Notes under the pieces: model-generated
Database searches by the model: none
Told to the model about the DNA's origin: nothing
Seen by the model: the letters and a program-made list of their open reading frames with translations, nothing else
Translations under genes and position numbers: made by a program
Source of the DNA: Marinisporobacter balticus
GTDB taxonomy: Bacteria; Bacillota; Clostridia; Peptostreptococcales; Thermotaleaceae
Assembly (NCBI RefSeq): GCF_004345705.1
Contig: NZ_SLWV01000002.1
Location: forward strand, 62,001-126,000
DNA: 64,000 nt
Direction: 5' to 3'
Shown: positions 62,073 to 64,000 of the stretch, piece after piece
Position numbering within the stretch: the first letter of the stretch is position 1
How the letters are laid out: every line of letters starts with the position of its first letter

Positions 62073-62235
62073 GGTTCTTTTTCATATTGTGTGGATTTAA
62101 TCATTTGATTAAACATATAATATACCTCAAAAATATAAGTGAACAACTTATAAAAAAGTATATCATAATTGGCGATTAAAAAAACCTTTTCTTGACTCTT
62201 AATTATTATGAATCCACACAATATGAGAAAGAACC
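62073..62235. mobile_element. Inverted-repeat element (MITE), ISL3-like ends
   Basis: A 25-bp terminal inverted repeat, starting GGTTCTTTTTCATATTG, at 62073-62097 is matched by its complement at 62211-62235 with one mismatch. The ends begin GG and end with the GTGTGGATT-type sequence resembling ISL3-family terminal repeats. Only about 113 bp lies between, without a transposase, so it is a non-autonomous element or a deletion remnant. Target duplication was not found. Confidence 0.6.
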
Positions 62236-62334
62236 AATATTATATATCGCTTTCGAATGACCTTCTAAAAATATTAAGTCCCATTGCATACTGCGAATAA
62301 AAATATTACTCAAATCATTTTGAAGAAATATAAT
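62236..62334. other. Short A/T-rich gap
   Basis: Nothing recognisable except the end of the inverted-repeat element to the left and the next promoter to the right. Confidence 0.4.
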
Positions 62335-62363
62335 TTGACAAATCTACAAAAAATCTTTATATT
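62335..62363 (+). promoter_or_regulatory. Promoter of the leader RNA before deoB/punA
   Basis: TTGACA (62335-62340), exactly 17 bases, TATATT (62358-62363), strong vegetative promoter driving the leader below. Confidence 0.85.
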
Positions 62364-62369
62364 AAAAAT

Positions 62370-62521
62370 ATATAGGAAAATACTTAAAATTTAAAATAGT
62401 TTCTGGCTTGCCCCTATTGAAAGGTGAATATGGATTAATGATCCATAGCAAAGGGTGATAACACGAAAAAATATTTCGTCCCTTAGATAATTTGTTTTAA
62501 TTTATCTAAGGGACGTTTTTT
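62370..62521 (+). promoter_or_regulatory. T-box-like leader (truncated) with intrinsic terminator
   Basis: The 3' part has the T-box layout: AAGGG (62451-62455), a 7-base bulge TGATAAC, ACG (62463-62465), then CGTCCCTT (62477-62484) which can pair with them as an antiterminator, and a competing terminator of 14 bp (62477-62490 with 62502-62515) followed by TTTTTT. A 7-bp hairpin (62429-62447) stands in the Stem III position. Two features are off: the bulge has TGAT where T-boxes have TGGN for tRNA acceptor pairing, and only about 80 bases precede it, too short for a canonical Stem I. It may be a decayed T-box. Confidence 0.5.
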
Positions 62522-62562
62522 AAATTGTCTCAATTGTGAATGATCATAACAAATAAATTTAT

Positions 62563-62883
62563 TTAGGAGACCATCAAATAATTCATCGCGTTATTTGTTT
62601 AGAAAGACCTTTTCCAACTTATCCAAATGGATTTCCAAAGAAAATCATTGCAGCTTTTGAGAAAGCCATCCGTACAAAAATAACCGGAAATAAACCTGCT
62701 TCTGGAACAGATCACTCAAGAGAATATGTTCCTTTCTTAGCATATGGAAAAGAACTTTAAAAAAATATTGACTCAAACACTAGAAAAACATTTGCAGATA
62801 TGGGGCAAACTGTTGCTAAAATCTTTCATGTTTCTGCCATTAAAAATGGAGAAAGCTTTTTAAAACATATTATTGGAAAATAA
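62563..62883 (+). pseudogene. deoB: Phosphopentomutase (deoB) remnant
   Basis: One frame encodes the segment RPFPTYPNGFPKKIIAAFEK and GNKPASGT, followed directly by DHSREYVPFLAYGKEL, a TAA (62758-62760), and then KTFADMGQTVAKIF to the end. In phosphopentomutases these two parts are separated by some 200 residues, so the middle, including the metal-binding ribose-phosphate region, is deleted, the N-terminal third is missing and a nonsense codon has been acquired. It sits 13 bp upstream of punA, the usual partner in nucleoside breakdown. Confidence 0.85.
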
Positions 62884-62896
62884 GGAGGAAAAAGAA

Positions 62897-63715
62897 ATGA
62901 GTTTACAAATACGCATTCAACAATCAGCAGAGTATATTTTAGATAAAACAAAAGTTCATCCTGAAATCGGTCTTATATTAGGTTCAGGACTTGGTGCCAT
63001 TGCAGACCAAATAGAAGATAAGGAAATTTATCCTTATCATGAAATCCCAAATTTCCCAGTATCTACCGTAGAAGGCCATGCAGGTCAATTGGTAATTGGA
63101 ACTTTAGAAGGAAAAAAAGTTATTGCCATGCAAGGCCGTTTCCATTACTATGAAGGCTATCCTATGAAAGAAGTAACTTTTCCAGTTCGTGTAATGAAAC
63201 GATTAGGCATAGAAACGCTCATTGTTACCAATGCTGCTGGTGCTGTAAATACAGCTTATCAGCCTGGAGATTTAATGCTCATTTCTGATCATTTAAATCT
63301 ATCAGGAGATCATCCTTTAATTGGTAAAAATTTAGAAGAATTTGGCACACGTTTCCCCGATATGTCTAATGCTTACAATAAAGATTTAAGAATAAAAGTA
63401 AAAGAAATTGCAAAATCTTTAAATATTGAGCTACAAGAAGGCGTCTATGCTTGCATGAGTGGTCCTACTTACGAAACCCCTTCGGAGGTTAAAATGGTTC
63501 GTGTTCTAGGCGCAGATGCTGTAGGTATGTCTACTGCACCTGAAGTTATTGTAGCTACTCACAGTGGTATGAAAGTAATCGGTGTATCTTGTATGACAAA
63601 TATGGCTGCTGGTATTCTAGATCAGCCATTGGATCATCGCGAAGTAATGGACACTTCTGAAAAAGCAAGGGCCAAATTTATCACCCTTATGAAACATATT
63701 ATCAAAGAAATTTAG
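62897..63715 (+). CDS. punA: Purine nucleoside phosphorylase
   Basis: A 272-residue trimeric-type PNP that splits purine nucleosides to base and (deoxy)ribose-1-phosphate in the cytosol. Motifs GLILGSGLGAIAD (about 26-38), GRFHYYEGY, the active-site region TNAAGAVN and GPTYETPSE are present, with a C-terminal conserved segment SCMTNMAAGI. The frame starts at 62873, but AAGGAGG lies eight bases before the ATG at 62897, giving the proper family start. It follows the deoB remnant and probably uses the leader upstream. Confidence 0.95.
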   Translation: MSLQIRIQQSAEYILDKTKVHPEIGLILGSGLGAIADQIEDKEIYPYHEIPNFPVSTVEGHAGQLVIGTLEGKKVIAMQGRFHYYEGYPMKEVTFPVRVMKRLGIETLIVTNAAGAVNTAYQPGDLMLISDHLNLSGDHPLIGKNLEEFGTRFPDMSNAYNKDLRIKVKEIAKSLNIELQEGVYACMSGPTYETPSEVKMVRVLGADAVGMSTAPEVIVATHSGMKVIGVSCMTNMAAGILDQPLDHREVMDTSEKARAKFITLMKHIIKEI

Positions 63716-63728
63716 AAAGGTAATTTTT

Positions 63729-63779
63729 ATGGATATACTTATTAAAAATGCCTGCGTACTATTTTACCGAAAAAAATAG
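63729..63779 (+). pseudogene. 16-codon stub of an amidohydrolase-like gene
   Basis: An ATG (63729) with an AAAGG ribosome site opens MDILIKNACVL, the usual start of dihydroorotase, guanine-deaminase or adenine-deaminase-like amidohydrolases, then ends after 16 codons in TAG within the next terminator. The rest of the gene appears deleted. Confidence 0.5.
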
Positions 63780-63805
63780 GTCAATATTCTCTTGGCCTAT
63801 TTTTT
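63771..63805 (+). terminator. Terminator after punA
   Basis: A 14-bp stem with one G-U pair (63771-63784 with 63792-63805) and a 7-base loop, followed by T residues. It overlaps the stub above. Confidence 0.8.
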
Positions 63806-63823
63806 ATTGCGTTCTTCTAATTT

Positions 63824-63982
63824 TTAAACAATATCCTTAGCTGTTCCTAATCCTTTTCGATACCAATATTGACTCTCTTTAAAATTCTTTTCTTGATTTC
63901 GTTCTTGTTCATTTATTCTACCAATTGAAAAATCTAATTCATCTAGTATAATTTTCGTCTCTTTACTCTTCTTTAGCTCCTG
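63824..63982 (-). pseudogene. Unassigned frame fragment at the right edge
   Basis: A minus-strand frame of about 53 codons closed by stops on both sides and without an ATG start (LDELDFSIGRINEQERNQEK, then WYRKGLGTAKDIV). I do not recognise it. It is probably a remnant of a larger deleted gene. Confidence 0.3.
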
Positions 63983-64000
63983 TTATACATTCTCTATTTA

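Noticed and set aside
62030..62221. A 63-codon minus-strand frame
   Set aside because: It lies across the inverted-repeat element, has no convincing ribosome site, and its sequence is low complexity; an accidental frame.

Overview
The window is a 64 kb piece of a low-G+C, A+T-rich genome. Gene content (6S RNA, SpoVB-like flippase, DegS/DegU, GlnK/GlnL-like pair, clostridial-type HisZ/HisG histidine operon, FtsH, many flavoproteins, strong AGGAGG ribosome sites, frequent TTG/GTG starts) points to an anaerobic, probably spore-forming Clostridia member; a genus cannot be fixed from sequence alone. No rRNA, tRNA, CRISPR array, prophage or intact transposon was seen.

Layout. 1-6.3 kb: tail-end pduL, a flavoprotein, hpt, a DUF1232 protein, a DEAD-box RNA helicase and an AlbA_2 regulator. 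6.4-21.6 kb: LysR regulator under a nested palindrome, M18 aminopeptidase, degS-degU, cheW, a YgiQ radical-SAM protein, a LacI regulator, the M23 peptidase-bactofilin pair, a lipid kinase, alanine dehydrogenase and a MocR regulator. 21.7-29.4 kb: a small DUF1858-type gene with an in-frame UGA inside its CxxC motif (probable selenoprotein), then hisZ-G-C-B-H-A-F-IE on the minus strand with divergent hisJ; hisD is missing from the operon. 29.4-41.3 kb: 2H phosphoesterase, chemoreceptor, spoVB, 6S RNA, an FtsH-type protease, dinB, a probably transferred marR-yczE unit with a frameshifted kinase remnant, and an NdpA-type nucleoid protein.

41.6-48.9 kb holds the most unusual unit: a 1,639-residue protein combining an HD domain, HEAT-like repeats, a nucleotidyltransferase, a GNAT-like region and a phosphoribosyltransferase-like C-terminus, followed by a malate/lactate-dehydrogenase-like protein and a double flavodoxin-like oxidoreductase. 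This looks like a complete but functionally unassigned metabolic module.

48.9-62 kb: pantothenate-type symporter with YhdT, a tiny Gly/Cys-rich protein, GlnK/GlnL-like two-component pair, flavin reductase, YebC, DUF3810 protein, fumarylacetoacetate hydrolase family enzyme, and a response regulator-kinase-lipoprotein operon. 62-64 kb is a decaying region: an inverted-repeat (ISL3-like) element, a T-box-like leader without a recognisable Stem I, a phosphopentomutase gene reduced to its two ends, intact punA, and a 16-codon stub of an amidohydrolase-like gene. Starts were moved from the longest frame to the ribosome-site-supported codon where the sequence justified it; these cases are stated in each entry.
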